A DNA stretch of 64,000 nucleotides from Halomonas sp. (GCF_011050415.1 NZ_DRFS01000024.1:400212-464211); one strand, 5' to 3'. Numbered from the stretch's first letter, positions 26,277 to 35,920 are shown. A program made the numbers and translations. The notes: generated by a model from the sequence alone, not told the origin.

Positions 26277-29200
26277 TCAGGCTAGCGCTTGCTCCAGCAA
26301 GCGAGCAACGTGAATCGCTTCACGACCGCTACCATCATGAATCTGATGGCGACAGCTGGTGCCATCGGCAACCACGACTGCATTGGCGTCGGCCTTACGG
26401 ATTGCTGGCAATAACGACAGCTCCGCCATTTTTAACGAGGCGTCGTAGTGCTCCGCCTCATAGCCAAAGCTTCCGGCCATGCCACAACAGGAAGACTCAA
26501 TGGTCTCGACTTTAAGGTCGGGAATCCAGCCCAGCACCTGCTCAACGGGGCGCAGCGCATCAAAGGCCTTTTGGTGGCAGTGGCCGTGTAGCATCGCCCG
26601 CTCGTAGTTCAGCGGCTTAAGTTCAAGAGGGAGCTGATTCTCGGTACGCGCCCTGACCAGAAACTCTTCAAACAGATAGGCGGAGGCCGATAGCGCTTTC
26701 GCCTCTTCGCCAAAGCCATACTGCAGGAACTCATCGCGCATGCTGAGCAAGCAAGAGGGCTCCAGGCCTACTATCGCCACGCCGCGCTCTACAAACGGCA
26801 TGAGGTGCTCAAGGGTACGCTTGGCCTCCGCCTTGGCTTTATCAAACTGCCCGGAAGAGAGGTAAGTACGCCCGCAGCAGAGTGGCCGTTGACCCTTTGT
26901 CACATTCAGATGAACAAGGTAGCCCGCCGCTTCCAGTACCCGCTTGGCCGCTTTGGCGTTATCACCTTCCATATAGTTATTAAAAGTATCCACAAACAGC
27001 AGCACTTCCCGCTCAGAAGTGACTGGCTGCCTAGATGCCTCGGCACTAGCGAGGAAATTTCCTTTAAACATCGGTAGCGAGCGCTGGGGTGCCAGCTTTA
27101 ACGCTTGCTTGATCTGCTTAGCAAGAAACGGCACACGCTCAACGCCGTTAACCAGCGCTGAAAACTTGCTCGCCCAGGGTGCATAGCGCGGCATTTCACC
27201 GACCATACGATCACGCAGCGATAAGCCTTTGACACGGGCCCGGGCGGTGCGCGCTTCTATCTTAAACTTGGCCATATCTACGCCTGTAGGGCAGTCCCGC
27301 TTGCAGCCCTTGCAAGATACGCAGAGATCCAGCGCTTCTTTGACATCATCGCTGGCCAGCCCTTCATCACCTAGCTGGCCAGAAAGTACTAAACGCAAGG
27401 TGTTAGCGCGACCGCGGGTAAGGTGCTGTTCATCTTTCGTCACTCGGAAACTTGGGCACATGGTGCCTGCATCAAACTTGCGGCAGTGGCCGTTGTTGTT
27501 GCACATCTCTACCGCCATGGCTAAACCATGGGTAGCATCGCCGCCTGAGCCTGGGGCAGTTTGCTCGCCCGTTAACGGGTCACGCTTAACGTTCCACGCG
27601 GACCAGTCAAACACCGGAGTAAGCGGAATCGTGGTGTAACTCTTCGGAAAACGAAAATAGCGCTCGTCATCCATTTTTGGGGTATCGACAATTTTGCCTG
27701 GATTAAACAGGTTCTCAGGGTCAAACAGCTGCTTTATTTCGCGGAAGGCATTATTGACCGTTTCGCCAAACTGCCATGCCACCCATTCGCCACGGCATAT
27801 ACCATCGCCATGCTCGCCAGAATAGGCGCCTTTATATTCGCGAACTAGCGCGGAAGCCAGCTCGGCAATTTCACGCATTTTCTCTGCACCGTCCCGACGC
27901 ATATCGAGAATCGGCCGCACGTGCAGCGTGCCGACGCCTGCGTGGGCGTACCAGGTGCCCTCCGTGCCATAGCGGTTGAATACCTCGGTAAGCTTGTCGG
28001 TGTACTCGGCCAGATGCTCAAGCGGCACTGCGCAATCTTCAATAAACGAGACCGGCTTACCATCGCCCTTCATGCTCATCATGATGTTGAGCCCGGCTTT
28101 GCGCACGTTCCACAGCGCTTTCTGCTCAGCCGCCTCGGGCATATCCACCACGCTGCCCGGCAGACCTAAATCACCCATTAATTCATTAAGCCCACGTAGC
28201 GCCTCAAGCTGCGCTGCGTGGTCGTGACCGGCAAACTCCACTAGCAGAATGGCTTCCGGCTTGCCGATTAGCGCTTTTTCAATGACCGGACGAAATGCGG
28301 GATTCTCCAGCGACAGTTCGATCATGGTGCGATCAACCAGCTCGACCGCCGTGGGGCCAAGCTTGACGATATGCTGGGTAAAATCCATCGCTTGGTAAAA
28401 TGTTGGGAAATTCACCACGCCAAGCACTTTTTGTTCAGGAAGTGGTGAAAGCCTGAGTTTGATGCGCTGGCTAACCCCAAGCGTACCTTCCGAGCCCACC
28501 AATAGGTGAGCCAGGTTGGCACGGTTGCCTGGGTCATAGGGCATCGGGTTCTGACAATCAAACAGATCCAGGTTATAGCCACCGACGCGACGCAACACCT
28601 TGGGGAAGTGATCGCGAATTTCCGGGCCCACACGCTCCGCAATCGCCCGCACCTGCTGGGCAAGGCGCTGCTCGCTCGAGCCTTCCGCAAAGCTATCAAC
28701 GAAACCAAAACTCGCCGCGCTGCCGTCAGCCAATAGCGCATCCACCCCCAGCACGTTGTGCACCATGTTGCCGTAGTAGATCGACCGCGACCCGCAGGAG
28801 TTATTGCCCGCCATACCGCCGATGGTGCACTGGGCGCTGGTAGAGACATCTACCGGATACCAGAGCCCATGAGGTTTGAGCCAGGCGTTGAGGTGGTCAA
28901 GCACGATGCCCGGCTCGACCACCACGGTGCGCGCTTCAGCTTCGAACTCAATCACTTGGTTAAGCCAGCGGGTGGTGTCGATCACCAGGGCTTCACCGAC
29001 GGTTTGACCACACTGGCTGGTACCCGCGCCCCGGGCCAAGATCGGCACCTTGGCATCACGGGCAATATCCAGGGCAATTTTCAGGTCTTGCTGGTGGCGC
29101 GGGATGACCACGCCTAGCGGTGTTACCTGATAAATAGAAGCGTCGGTTGAATATCGCCCCCGGGTTGCCCGATCAAACAGCACCTCTCCCGCCATTTCTC

Positions 29201-29279
29201 GAGATAAACGCTCGGCGAATTCGCCGAGCGGTTTAATCTTGGCATCGCGGGACGGGTATTGGTTCGTCAGAGACGTCAT
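26277..29279 (-). CDS. FAD/Fe-S 2-hydroxyacid dehydrogenase (YdiJ-like, 1000 aa)
   Basis: In order: an FAD_binding_4 domain (residues about 45-270; PILARGAGTSQCGQTVG, then CTIGGMAGNNSCGSRSIYYG), an FAD-oxidase C-terminal domain (about 280-550; AYSGEHGDGICRGEW), a 4Fe-4S ferredoxin region (CNNNGHCR, CVSCKGCKRDCPTGVD) and a C-terminal CCG-type heterodisulfide-reductase-like domain (RPLCCGRTYLSSG, ESSCCGMAGSFGYE). The layout is that of E. coli YdiJ, a D-2-hydroxyglutarate dehydrogenase-type enzyme, and amounts to GlcD and GlcF functions in one chain. It lies 18 nt after the aminotransferase gene, which suggests a hydroxyacid/oxoacid/amino-acid conversion. The exact substrate is unknown. Confidence 0.85.
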   Translation of the reverse strand: MTSLTNQYPSRDAKIKPLGEFAERLSREMAGEVLFDRATRGRYSTDASIYQVTPLGVVIPRHQQDLKIALDIARDAKVPILARGAGTSQCGQTVGEALVIDTTRWLNQVIEFEAEARTVVVEPGIVLDHLNAWLKPHGLWYPVDVSTSAQCTIGGMAGNNSCGSRSIYYGNMVHNVLGVDALLADGSAASFGFVDSFAEGSSEQRLAQQVRAIAERVGPEIRDHFPKVLRRVGGYNLDLFDCQNPMPYDPGNRANLAHLLVGSEGTLGVSQRIKLRLSPLPEQKVLGVVNFPTFYQAMDFTQHIVKLGPTAVELVDRTMIELSLENPAFRPVIEKALIGKPEAILLVEFAGHDHAAQLEALRGLNELMGDLGLPGSVVDMPEAAEQKALWNVRKAGLNIMMSMKGDGKPVSFIEDCAVPLEHLAEYTDKLTEVFNRYGTEGTWYAHAGVGTLHVRPILDMRRDGAEKMREIAELASALVREYKGAYSGEHGDGICRGEWVAWQFGETVNNAFREIKQLFDPENLFNPGKIVDTPKMDDERYFRFPKSYTTIPLTPVFDWSAWNVKRDPLTGEQTAPGSGGDATHGLAMAVEMCNNNGHCRKFDAGTMCPSFRVTKDEQHLTRGRANTLRLVLSGQLGDEGLASDDVKEALDLCVSCKGCKRDCPTGVDMAKFKIEARTARARVKGLSLRDRMVGEMPRYAPWASKFSALVNGVERVPFLAKQIKQALKLAPQRSLPMFKGNFLASAEASRQPVTSEREVLLFVDTFNNYMEGDNAKAAKRVLEAAGYLVHLNVTKGQRPLCCGRTYLSSGQFDKAKAEAKRTLEHLMPFVERGVAIVGLEPSCLLSMRDEFLQYGFGEEAKALSASAYLFEEFLVRARTENQLPLELKPLNYERAMLHGHCHQKAFDALRPVEQVLGWIPDLKVETIESSCCGMAGSFGYEAEHYDASLKMAELSLLPAIRKADANAVVVADGTSCRHQIHDGSGREAIHVARLLEQALA

Positions 29280-29297
29280 ATGGCTCTCCCCCGTCGT

Positions 29298-30509
29298 TTA
29301 ACGCTCGCTTGGGTTAAGCGGGTTGGCCGCAAAGTAGTCCAGCGCGGCCGTCACGCCGCTGCCTTTGAGATTAACGCCGGACAGCTTCATGCCCGCCTCA
29401 CAGCCGCCCAAGGTGGCAATCAAGGTAAGGTCGTTGCAATCGCCCAAGTGGCCGATACGGAACATTTTGCCCTTGGCCTTACCCAGCCCCATGCCTAATG
29501 AGAGGTCAAAACGCTCATAGATAATCTTGCGCACCGCATCCGCATCGACACCCTCTGGCATCACCACGCCGGTTAACACTGGCGAGTAAACAGACGGATC
29601 CAAGCACTGAATTTCAAGACCCCACGCCTCTACCGCCGCGCGTACGCCCGCGGCCCACCGCTGATGGCGAGCCAATACATGCTCCATGCCTTCATCCAGC
29701 AGCATATCCAGCGCTTCATTAAGGCCGTACAGCAAGTTAGTGCTGGGCGTGTAGGGCCAGTAACCATTTTTGTTAGCTTCTAAAATTTCATCCCAGGCCC
29801 AGAAGCTTTTGGGTAGTTTGGCCTGCTTGCTGGCTTCAATCGCTTTTGGCGAGAGCGCGTTAAAACTAATGCCTGGTGGCAGCATCAAGCCTTTTTGCGA
29901 GCCAGAGACGGTGACATCAACGCCCCACGCATCATGGCAGTAGTCGGCGCTGGCCAAACCGGAAATAGTATCGACAATCAGCAGGGCTGGGTGGCCCGCC
30001 GCATCGATGGCTTTACGCACTGCGGCAATGTCGCTGGTCACGCCGGTAGAGGTCTCGTTATGTACCACACAGACAGCTTTGAGCTCGTGGTTGGTATCCT
30101 CTTTCAGCCGCGCTTCGATCATGTCGGCCTGAACACCGTGGCGCCAGCCTTCGTAGCCCGGCAGGCCCAGAAACTCAGGCTGAATATCCAGACGTAGCGC
30201 CATTTTTTGCCATAGCGTGGCGAAGTGCCCGGTCTCAAACATCAATACTTTATCGCCCGGTGACATGGTATTAGCCAAGGCGGCTTCCCATGCACCCGTT
30301 CCCGACGCCGGGTAGATAATCACCGGGTTCTCGGTTTTGAAGATTTTTTGAATCTTGCTCAGTAGCTCAAGGCCAAGAGCGCCAAACTCAGGCCCACGAT
30401 GGTCGATCGTGGGCAGGCTCATGGCACGCAAAATGCGGTCTGGCACCGGAGAAGGCCCAGGGATTTGTAAAAAGTGACGGCCGGAAGGGTGGAAATTAAG
30501 CTTCAACAT
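29298..30509 (-). CDS. Serine/alanine-glyoxylate aminotransferase family protein (SgaA-like)
   Basis: The 403-residue class V PLP aminotransferase has an N-terminal FLQIPGPSPVPDRILRAMS, the pyruvoyl/PLP region ASGTGAWEAAL, VHNETSTGVTSD, and the lysine motif GSQKGLMLPPGISF (Schiff-base lysine about residue 194) followed by YWPYTPSTNLLYGL. These match serine-glyoxylate aminotransferases, which make glycine and hydroxypyruvate; alanine or ureidoglycine could be the donor instead. The start at 30509 is supported by AGGA 9 nt upstream; a longer frame to 30623 adds unconserved residues. Glyoxylate could come from glycolate oxidase or ureide breakdown encoded in this window. Confidence 0.88.
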   Translation of the reverse strand: MLKLNFHPSGRHFLQIPGPSPVPDRILRAMSLPTIDHRGPEFGALGLELLSKIQKIFKTENPVIIYPASGTGAWEAALANTMSPGDKVLMFETGHFATLWQKMALRLDIQPEFLGLPGYEGWRHGVQADMIEARLKEDTNHELKAVCVVHNETSTGVTSDIAAVRKAIDAAGHPALLIVDTISGLASADYCHDAWGVDVTVSGSQKGLMLPPGISFNALSPKAIEASKQAKLPKSFWAWDEILEANKNGYWPYTPSTNLLYGLNEALDMLLDEGMEHVLARHQRWAAGVRAAVEAWGLEIQCLDPSVYSPVLTGVVMPEGVDADAVRKIIYERFDLSLGMGLGKAKGKMFRIGHLGDCNDLTLIATLGGCEAGMKLSGVNLKGSGVTAALDYFAANPLNPSER

Positions 30510-30610
30510 GGTGGTTTTTCCTATTTTTTGTTGTGCGGTTGTTGTTGTGCGTCTAGTGGCTTGACCAATGATTTTGGATAATGAATGCAATCTATCGCAA
30601 TAAAAAAGCG

Positions 30611-31798
30611 CTACTTTATGCATCCATCCGCGCGCAAGCTATCAAGCTCTGCGCCAGAGAACCCTAAACTATCCAGCACTTCATCAGTATGCTGCCCAAA
30701 TAATGGAGCGGGACTTCGGATCTGCGAGGGTGTCTCGGAGAACTTGCTTGGAAACCCAATCGTCTTCATTTTGCCAATCACCGGGTGATCCATCTCTTGC
30801 ACCATGCCCCGCGCTAGGTAATGCTCATCCTGCATCGCCTGGGCGAAGTCGTTTATTGGTCCGGCAGGCACACCCGCGCTGTCACACAACACCAGCCACT
30901 CATCGACCGTTTTATCTGCCATTAGCTCTTCCAGCAGCGCCTCCAGCTCTTCGACGTGCTGGCCGCGGTTCTGGTTGGTAATAAAGCGTGGGTCTTGCAT
31001 AAGCTCTTCGCGCTTTAGGACATCCTGACAGAAGCGCTCCCAGGTGCGCTGGTTGGCGCAGCCAAGCATCAAAAAGCCATCGCTGGCTTTGACTGCCTGA
31101 TAAGGTGCGGAAACACGGTGACGCCAGCCCGTTGGCCCTGGCACCGTGCCTTCAGAGAAATAGGCCGCCGCTTCCCAGGTAAACCAGGGCAAACCGCACT
31201 CGGTGATGGCGATATCGATATGCTGACCTTCACCGGTTTTCATCTTGTGAATACAGGCAGCAAGTATCGAGTACACCGCGGTTAAGCCACCGCCAATATC
31301 GTAAACCGCAATACCGGTTTTAAGCGGGCGCTTGCCCTCTTCCCCGGTCATCGACATCAAACCTGTCATGCCTTGCGCGACTAAATCAAAGCCTCCTTTA
31401 TGGCTATAGGGGCCGGTTTGGCCATAACCTGAAATGGAGCAGTAGACGATGCCAGGGTTGATCGCTTTGATGGTGTCGTAATCAATCTCAAGTGACTTGG
31501 TCACGCCAGGCCGATAGTTCTCGACAATAACATCTGCGTCAGCCGCTAAGCGGTAAAAGATTTGTCGTGCGCGCTCGTCTTTAAGGTTGAGTGAGATACT
31601 TTTTTTGTTACGGTTAATCTGTGAAAAGCAGGTCGACTCACCGTTAACGTAAGGCCCCATTTGGCGGCTATCGTCTCCGCCATTGAGCTTCTCGACCTTA
31701 ATCACCTCGGCACCCATGTCCGCCAGCACCATGGTGCAGTATGGGCCTGCCATAATCTGTGATACATCCAGCACTTTTATATCTTGTAGGGGAAGCAT
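30611..31798 (-). CDS. CaiB/BaiF family (class III) CoA-transferase
   Basis: The 395-residue class III CoA-transferase has the N-terminal LPLQDIKVLDVSQIMAGPYC, KVEKLNGGDDSRQMGPY and NRNKKSISLNLKD, with the catalytic aspartate in the segment GGFDLVAQGMTGLMSMTG (about residue 163). These enzymes move CoA between carboxylic acids, for example carnitine/butyrobetaine or formyl/oxalate. AGGAGGAG lies 5 nt before the ATG at 31798, which excludes the frame from 31828. It is paired with an enoyl-CoA hydratase 42 nt upstream, which suggests acid activation followed by hydration, dehydration or racemisation of the acyl-CoA. Confidence 0.9.
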   Translation of the reverse strand: MLPLQDIKVLDVSQIMAGPYCTMVLADMGAEVIKVEKLNGGDDSRQMGPYVNGESTCFSQINRNKKSISLNLKDERARQIFYRLAADADVIVENYRPGVTKSLEIDYDTIKAINPGIVYCSISGYGQTGPYSHKGGFDLVAQGMTGLMSMTGEEGKRPLKTGIAVYDIGGGLTAVYSILAACIHKMKTGEGQHIDIAITECGLPWFTWEAAAYFSEGTVPGPTGWRHRVSAPYQAVKASDGFLMLGCANQRTWERFCQDVLKREELMQDPRFITNQNRGQHVEELEALLEELMADKTVDEWLVLCDSAGVPAGPINDFAQAMQDEHYLARGMVQEMDHPVIGKMKTIGFPSKFSETPSQIRSPAPLFGQHTDEVLDSLGFSGAELDSLRADGCIK

Positions 31799-31840
31799 AC
31801 GCTCTCCTCCTAATGTGAAGTTTTGCATGTTGGCCGACCG

Positions 31841-32647
31841 CTAATGACCAGACCACTCAAAGGGCGTTTTATTGACGAACTTATCCACTGCCGCCGCAAA
31901 ATCCTGGCTCATATAACAGGTGGTTACCCAATCGTCACTGGCATCAGCAGAGAGTCGGCGCTGCTCTAGCGCTCGGCCAACCAATGCCTTGCTGGCCTGA
32001 AGCGTTAACGGTGCCCGCTTGGCAAAAGCCTCAGCCAATGTGGCCACCTCAGCGTAAATGATGTCAGCGTCGAACTGCTGATTTACCAATCCTGCTGCCA
32101 GAGCCTCGTCAGCGCCGAACAGACGTGCCATCATCAGCGCTTCTTTGGTGCGAGCAACGCCTAGCATGTCGATCATGCGTGAAACGTTGTTAATCGAAAG
32201 CGTATTACCCAGCGTTTTAGCAATCGGCACACCAAACTTCATTGTTGGGGTGGCGTAGCGAAAGTCGCACACCAGCGCCAGTGCTGCACCACCACCTACG
32301 CAGGCACCTTCAATCAGCGCCAGGGTTGGCTTGGGAAAGGTTTCCAGCTTGCCCACCACGCGGTCAATGCGTCGCTCGTAGCCAATCGCATCCTCAGGCT
32401 TACTAAAGCCCGAAAATTGGCTGATGTCGGTACCTGCCACAAAAGCTTCGCCGCCAACACCGTGCAGCACCACGGCATGCACGCTGTCATCTGCTACCAA
32501 CTGGTCGCAGTGCTTTTCCAGGGCGTCGTACATCTCCCAGGTCATCGCATTGCGGCTCTGGGGCCGGTTAAAACCAATCCAGGCCACGCCATTGCGAACG
32601 TCAAACGTTACGCTGTCGGTGTGGGTTAAATGATCATTAGTGCTCAT
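31841..32647 (-). CDS. Enoyl-CoA hydratase/isomerase family protein
   Basis: The 268-residue crotonase-fold protein has the oxyanion-hole segments AFVAGTDISQFSGF (about residue 68) and IEGACVGGGAALALVCDFRYA (about 113, two glycines of the hole), and NRPQSRNAMTWEMYDAL near the N-terminus. In place of the usual glutamate of hydratases, the segment KFGVPIAKTLGNTLSI occupies the active-site helix, so the reaction may not be classic hydration (carnitinyl-CoA dehydratase, isomerase or hydrolase are possible). It lies 90 nt after dctM in the operon. Confidence 0.88.
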   Translation of the reverse strand: MSTNDHLTHTDSVTFDVRNGVAWIGFNRPQSRNAMTWEMYDALEKHCDQLVADDSVHAVVLHGVGGEAFVAGTDISQFSGFSKPEDAIGYERRIDRVVGKLETFPKPTLALIEGACVGGGAALALVCDFRYATPTMKFGVPIAKTLGNTLSINNVSRMIDMLGVARTKEALMMARLFGADEALAAGLVNQQFDADIIYAEVATLAEAFAKRAPLTLQASKALVGRALEQRRLSADASDDWVTTCYMSQDFAAAVDKFVNKTPFEWSGH

Positions 32648-32737
32648 ACCGTGCTCCTGTTTCGCGTTCCGCGCTGGGCTGCGTTGACATACTATTCGCT
32701 GCCCAGCACGCAGCTAGATGCTTAGCCACAGACCTGT

Positions 32738-34021
32738 TTAGCCATAGATGAAGTTAACCAACGCCAGCGCAAAGGCCGGAATGTAGGTATTGATCATCAG
32801 GATCGTAAACAGCACGGCAATGAACCACAGATTGGTTTTCGAGGTCGCCCAGATATCGGATTTAGCAATCGAGCACGCCGCAATCAAGACACTCGCCACC
32901 GGCGGTGTTTGCTGGCCGATCGCCAGGTTCAGCGTCACAATCAAACCAAAGTGCAGCGGATCGATGCCCACCTCAAGTACTAACGGTAAGACGATAGGCA
33001 CAACCAGGATGATGGCTGCCGCGGAGTGCAGAAAGATACCCAGGATTAAGAAAATGATATTGAGCAGTGCCAAGATCATGTACTTGTTGCTGGTTAGCTC
33101 ACTGATCTGCATCGCGATGGCTTGAGGAATACGCGTTTCGGTAAGATAGCCACCGACAACCGCTGAGGCCGCCACCAGCAACATCACCACCGCTGTTTGC
33201 ACACCGGCACTCTTACAAGAGTCGATGAAGTTCCTAATGGTGAATTCGCGATAGACCACCGCACTGATAAAGATCGCCACACATACTGCCAACGCCGCAC
33301 CTTCAGTCGCGGTAACGAAGCCGCCGAAGATACCGCCGAGGATGATGACCGGAATCAACAGTGCCCAGATCGCTTCTTTGAATGCTATCCAAAGTTGTGA
33401 AACCCGGAAGCGACCCTCAGAAGGGAAGTTATATTTGCGCGCCAAGTAGTAGCACATAGCTGCCAAACCCATCGCGCCCAGCAAACCTGGGAAAATACCG
33501 GCGACAAACATCTGCACCACCGACTCACCTGACATCACCGCATATAGAATCATCGGGATGGACGGCGGCAGGATGATGGCAAGACTTGCTGCAGAAGAAG
33601 AGATCGATGCCGCGAACTCTTTGGTATAGCCCCGCTTGCGCATAGCAGGAATCAGGATGCTACCGATGGCCGACACGCCAGCTACGGAGGAGCCGGAAAT
33701 TTCAGCGAAGAACACCGAGGCACCGATGGTCACCATCGCCAGGCCACCTTTAATGAAACCGACCATCGCCATGGCGAGATCGATCAGCCGCCGCGAGATA
33801 CTCGAGGCGTTCATAATGGCACCAGCCAAGATAAACAGCGGTATTGCGATTAGCGGAAAGTTGGTCGCCCCTTCAAACATCGTCATACCGACAGTCGGCA
33901 TTGCCATATTGCCGTAGGACATAAAGGTGGCAATCGTGCCCACCAATGCCAAGGCAACGGCCACCGGCACGTTAATCAGAATCAGCAGGATCAGCGCAAT
34001 AAATATGTAGAGTATGACCAT
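32738..34021 (-). CDS. dctM: TRAP transporter large permease DctM
   Basis: The 427-residue membrane protein has about 12 helices, the family N-terminus (ILILINVPVAVALALVGTI), FPLIAIPLFILAGAIM, IGASVFFAEISGSSVAGVSA and ILPPSIPMILYAVMSGESV. It forms the ion-coupled membrane translocator with DctQ, whose stop codon lies 2 nt upstream. Confidence 0.92.
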   Translation of the reverse strand: MVILYIFIALILLILINVPVAVALALVGTIATFMSYGNMAMPTVGMTMFEGATNFPLIAIPLFILAGAIMNASSISRRLIDLAMAMVGFIKGGLAMVTIGASVFFAEISGSSVAGVSAIGSILIPAMRKRGYTKEFAASISSSAASLAIILPPSIPMILYAVMSGESVVQMFVAGIFPGLLGAMGLAAMCYYLARKYNFPSEGRFRVSQLWIAFKEAIWALLIPVIILGGIFGGFVTATEGAALAVCVAIFISAVVYREFTIRNFIDSCKSAGVQTAVVMLLVAASAVVGGYLTETRIPQAIAMQISELTSNKYMILALLNIIFLILGIFLHSAAAIILVVPIVLPLVLEVGIDPLHFGLIVTLNLAIGQQTPPVASVLIAACSIAKSDIWATSKTNLWFIAVLFTILMINTYIPAFALALVNFIYG

Positions 34022-34023
34022 GA

Positions 34024-34587
34024 TTAATTACCTCGCTGATGCGTGCTAACGGCGGCGACTTCATCAGCGTCGATACCGGCTTCTTCAAGCTCATGGTCAA
34101 TAAAGCCACTACCCCGGGCACTTTTGATCACATCGGGGAGCCGTAGCAGTTCAGCAATGATGAACAGTACGGAGGCAACGGGAATCGCAGAGTGAATCAA
34201 CTGCATAGAAACTGCGGGGAGGCTGACCATGCCAACACCTTCGAGAATCACCATGACCTGGTAGCTGGCGAGGCCCAAGAAAATGAAGAACCCGATTGTG
34301 ATCGCTTCGGCTAGCAGCGCGACAGGTACGCGAATAACGGGAGGACACATATTCAATACGCTTGGGCAGGTGATGTGCGCCCCTTTGGCCGCCGCTAGTG
34401 CCGCGCCATAGTAAGTAACCCAGGCCAGCAATACGGCCGCCACTTCGTCGTACCAACTTAGCGGGAAGCCAAGATAGCGGGTCACAAACCCCACCGTGAC
34501 CACACCAGCAAGCGCAATCACTAAGAAGACCACGATGCCTTCAAGAAACGCAAAATACCCGCTCTTGAACTTTGTAAAAGTACTCAT
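34024..34587 (-). CDS. dctQ: TRAP transporter small permease DctQ
   Basis: The 187-residue, four-helix membrane protein has the family segments VTRYLGFPLSWYDEVAAVLLAW and AAAKGAHITCPSVL. The C-terminal cytoplasmic tail is acidic. It sits between dctP and dctM. Confidence 0.88.
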   Translation of the reverse strand: MSTFTKFKSGYFAFLEGIVVFLVIALAGVVTVGFVTRYLGFPLSWYDEVAAVLLAWVTYYGAALAAAKGAHITCPSVLNMCPPVIRVPVALLAEAITIGFFIFLGLASYQVMVILEGVGMVSLPAVSMQLIHSAIPVASVLFIIAELLRLPDVIKSARGSGFIDHELEEAGIDADEVAAVSTHQRGN

Positions 34588-34653
34588 TGAGACCTCCGAA
34601 TGAGGAGGTGCCCCACCCTATGGCGACGCACCTCTAATAGATTGGCGCTAGGC

Positions 34654-35631
34654 TTACTCGCGAAGAGCAGCTACTGCATCAATCATCTCCTGACCACCAT
34701 CCACTTCATCGGCAAACTTGCTGTAAATGGTCGCGGAGGCCTCAACAAAGGCTTCGAAATCTACTTCATTTACTTCCATACCCGCTTCACGCATCTGGAC
34801 AAGGGTTTCATCGTCCAAGCGCTGGCCTTCTTCAAGGACAAAATCTTCCATCTCCACAGCCACTTCTTCCAATACCGTACGCACCTCTTCGGGCAGACGA
34901 CTCCAGCTAGCGCCAGCGGTCAGGTAAGCCGGGGTATAAACGTGGTTTGAGATAGAGAGATAGTCTTGCACTTCATGAAAGCGCGAGGAGTAGGTCTGAA
35001 TAAGTGGGTTTTCCTGGCCATCCATCGCCCCTGTTTGCAGCGCAACGAACACCTCAGACAGTGACATTGGCGAAGGAGCAGCGCCGTAACTGCGGAACAT
35101 ATCGATACGCCAGGTACCGCCTGGAACGCGCAGTTTTATACCCTGAAGGTCTTGTGGCGTAACAATGGGCCGAGCATTGTTGGTGATCTGACGGAAACCG
35201 TTTTCCCATACCCCAATAATTTTAAAGCCACGTGCTTCCGCTGCGTCGTAGAGCGGGCCACGGACAATCTCTTCGCGCACGCGCTTCATGTGTTCACGGT
35301 CTTCAATCAAGTAAGGCATCTCGAACAGCGCAAACTGTGCAGACTCCGAACTCATCACCGTGGAAGGAATGGTGAGATCAAGCGATCCTAACCGTAAGCG
35401 ACGCATCATCGATTCGTCGCCACCCAGCTGGCTATTGCCATAGACGTTAACTTCAGCAACGCCCTCTAGACGCTCGTTAGCGAGTTCGGCAAATCGATTG
35501 GCTGAAATTTCAAACAGTGAACCAGGACCACCGACATGACCAAGGCGAATTTCGGGCGCGGCGTTAGCGGCAGCGGCCTGTAAACCAATCGATACAATAG
35601 CCGTCGCAAGCGCTGTTTTGAGCAGTTTCAT
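34654..35631 (-). CDS. dctP: TRAP transporter solute-binding protein DctP
   Basis: The 325-residue periplasmic binding protein has a signal peptide (cleavage after ANA near residue 24). DctP-family features are ITNNARPIVTPQDLQGIKLRV (the arginine here is the usual carboxylate clamp region), SLSEVFVALQTGAMDGQENPL and VYTPAYLTAGASW. It binds an organic acid for the DctQM permease. It is the first gene of an eight-gene operon, so its ligand is the probable entry substrate of the CoA-transferase/hydratase/aminotransferase/dehydrogenase pathway. Confidence 0.92.
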   Translation of the reverse strand: MKLLKTALATAIVSIGLQAAAANAAPEIRLGHVGGPGSLFEISANRFAELANERLEGVAEVNVYGNSQLGGDESMMRRLRLGSLDLTIPSTVMSSESAQFALFEMPYLIEDREHMKRVREEIVRGPLYDAAEARGFKIIGVWENGFRQITNNARPIVTPQDLQGIKLRVPGGTWRIDMFRSYGAAPSPMSLSEVFVALQTGAMDGQENPLIQTYSSRFHEVQDYLSISNHVYTPAYLTAGASWSRLPEEVRTVLEEVAVEMEDFVLEEGQRLDDETLVQMREAGMEVNEVDFEAFVEASATIYSKFADEVDGGQEMIDAVAALRE

Positions 35632-35876
35632 AGTGAACTCCAGTGAATCATTTGTTGTTGTTTGCTATGTCACCACCGTGGCTAAGGCGCCCGATGGGCA
35701 TGCATAAAAGTCTTAACGATGGGCATGCTTGTTATTGGTAATTGCCGATCGCATGGACTTCTTCCATCTCAATTTGAATTCAAAATTCAAAATTAGGTAT
35801 TAAACTTTCGTCTCAAGCTAGATAAATTACTGCAACACATTGTTTAAAAAGAGCAAATATCGAGGCCTCTACAAAT
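35632..35876. other. Intergenic region carrying the dctP operon promoter and a TTTGAATTCAAA palindrome
   Basis: No gene is present between dctP and the terminator of the upstream GlcG-like gene. The region must contain the promoter of the eight-gene operon. Its clearest element is the 12-bp palindrome at 35773-35784, followed at once by an overlapping ATTCAAAATT repeat. Confidence 0.55.
35773..35784. promoter_or_regulatory. Perfect palindrome TTTGAATTCAAA upstream of dctP
   Basis: A 12-bp perfect palindrome lies 142 nt before dctP. A related TTGAATTCA is at 36538-36546 in the GlcG-like/GntR divergent region, so both may be operators of the GntR regulator at 36717. Confidence 0.45.
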
Positions 35877-35920
35877 AAAAAAACGGGCAGAGCCATGTAC
35901 ATGGCTCTGCCCGTTTTTTT
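35877..35920 (-). terminator. Strong bidirectional-type terminator after the GlcG-like gene
   Basis: A near-perfect hairpin (ACGGGCAGAGCCATG / CATGGCTCTGCCCGT, loop TA) is flanked by A and T tracts of seven or more. It separates the GlcG-like gene from the dct operon. Confidence 0.93.
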
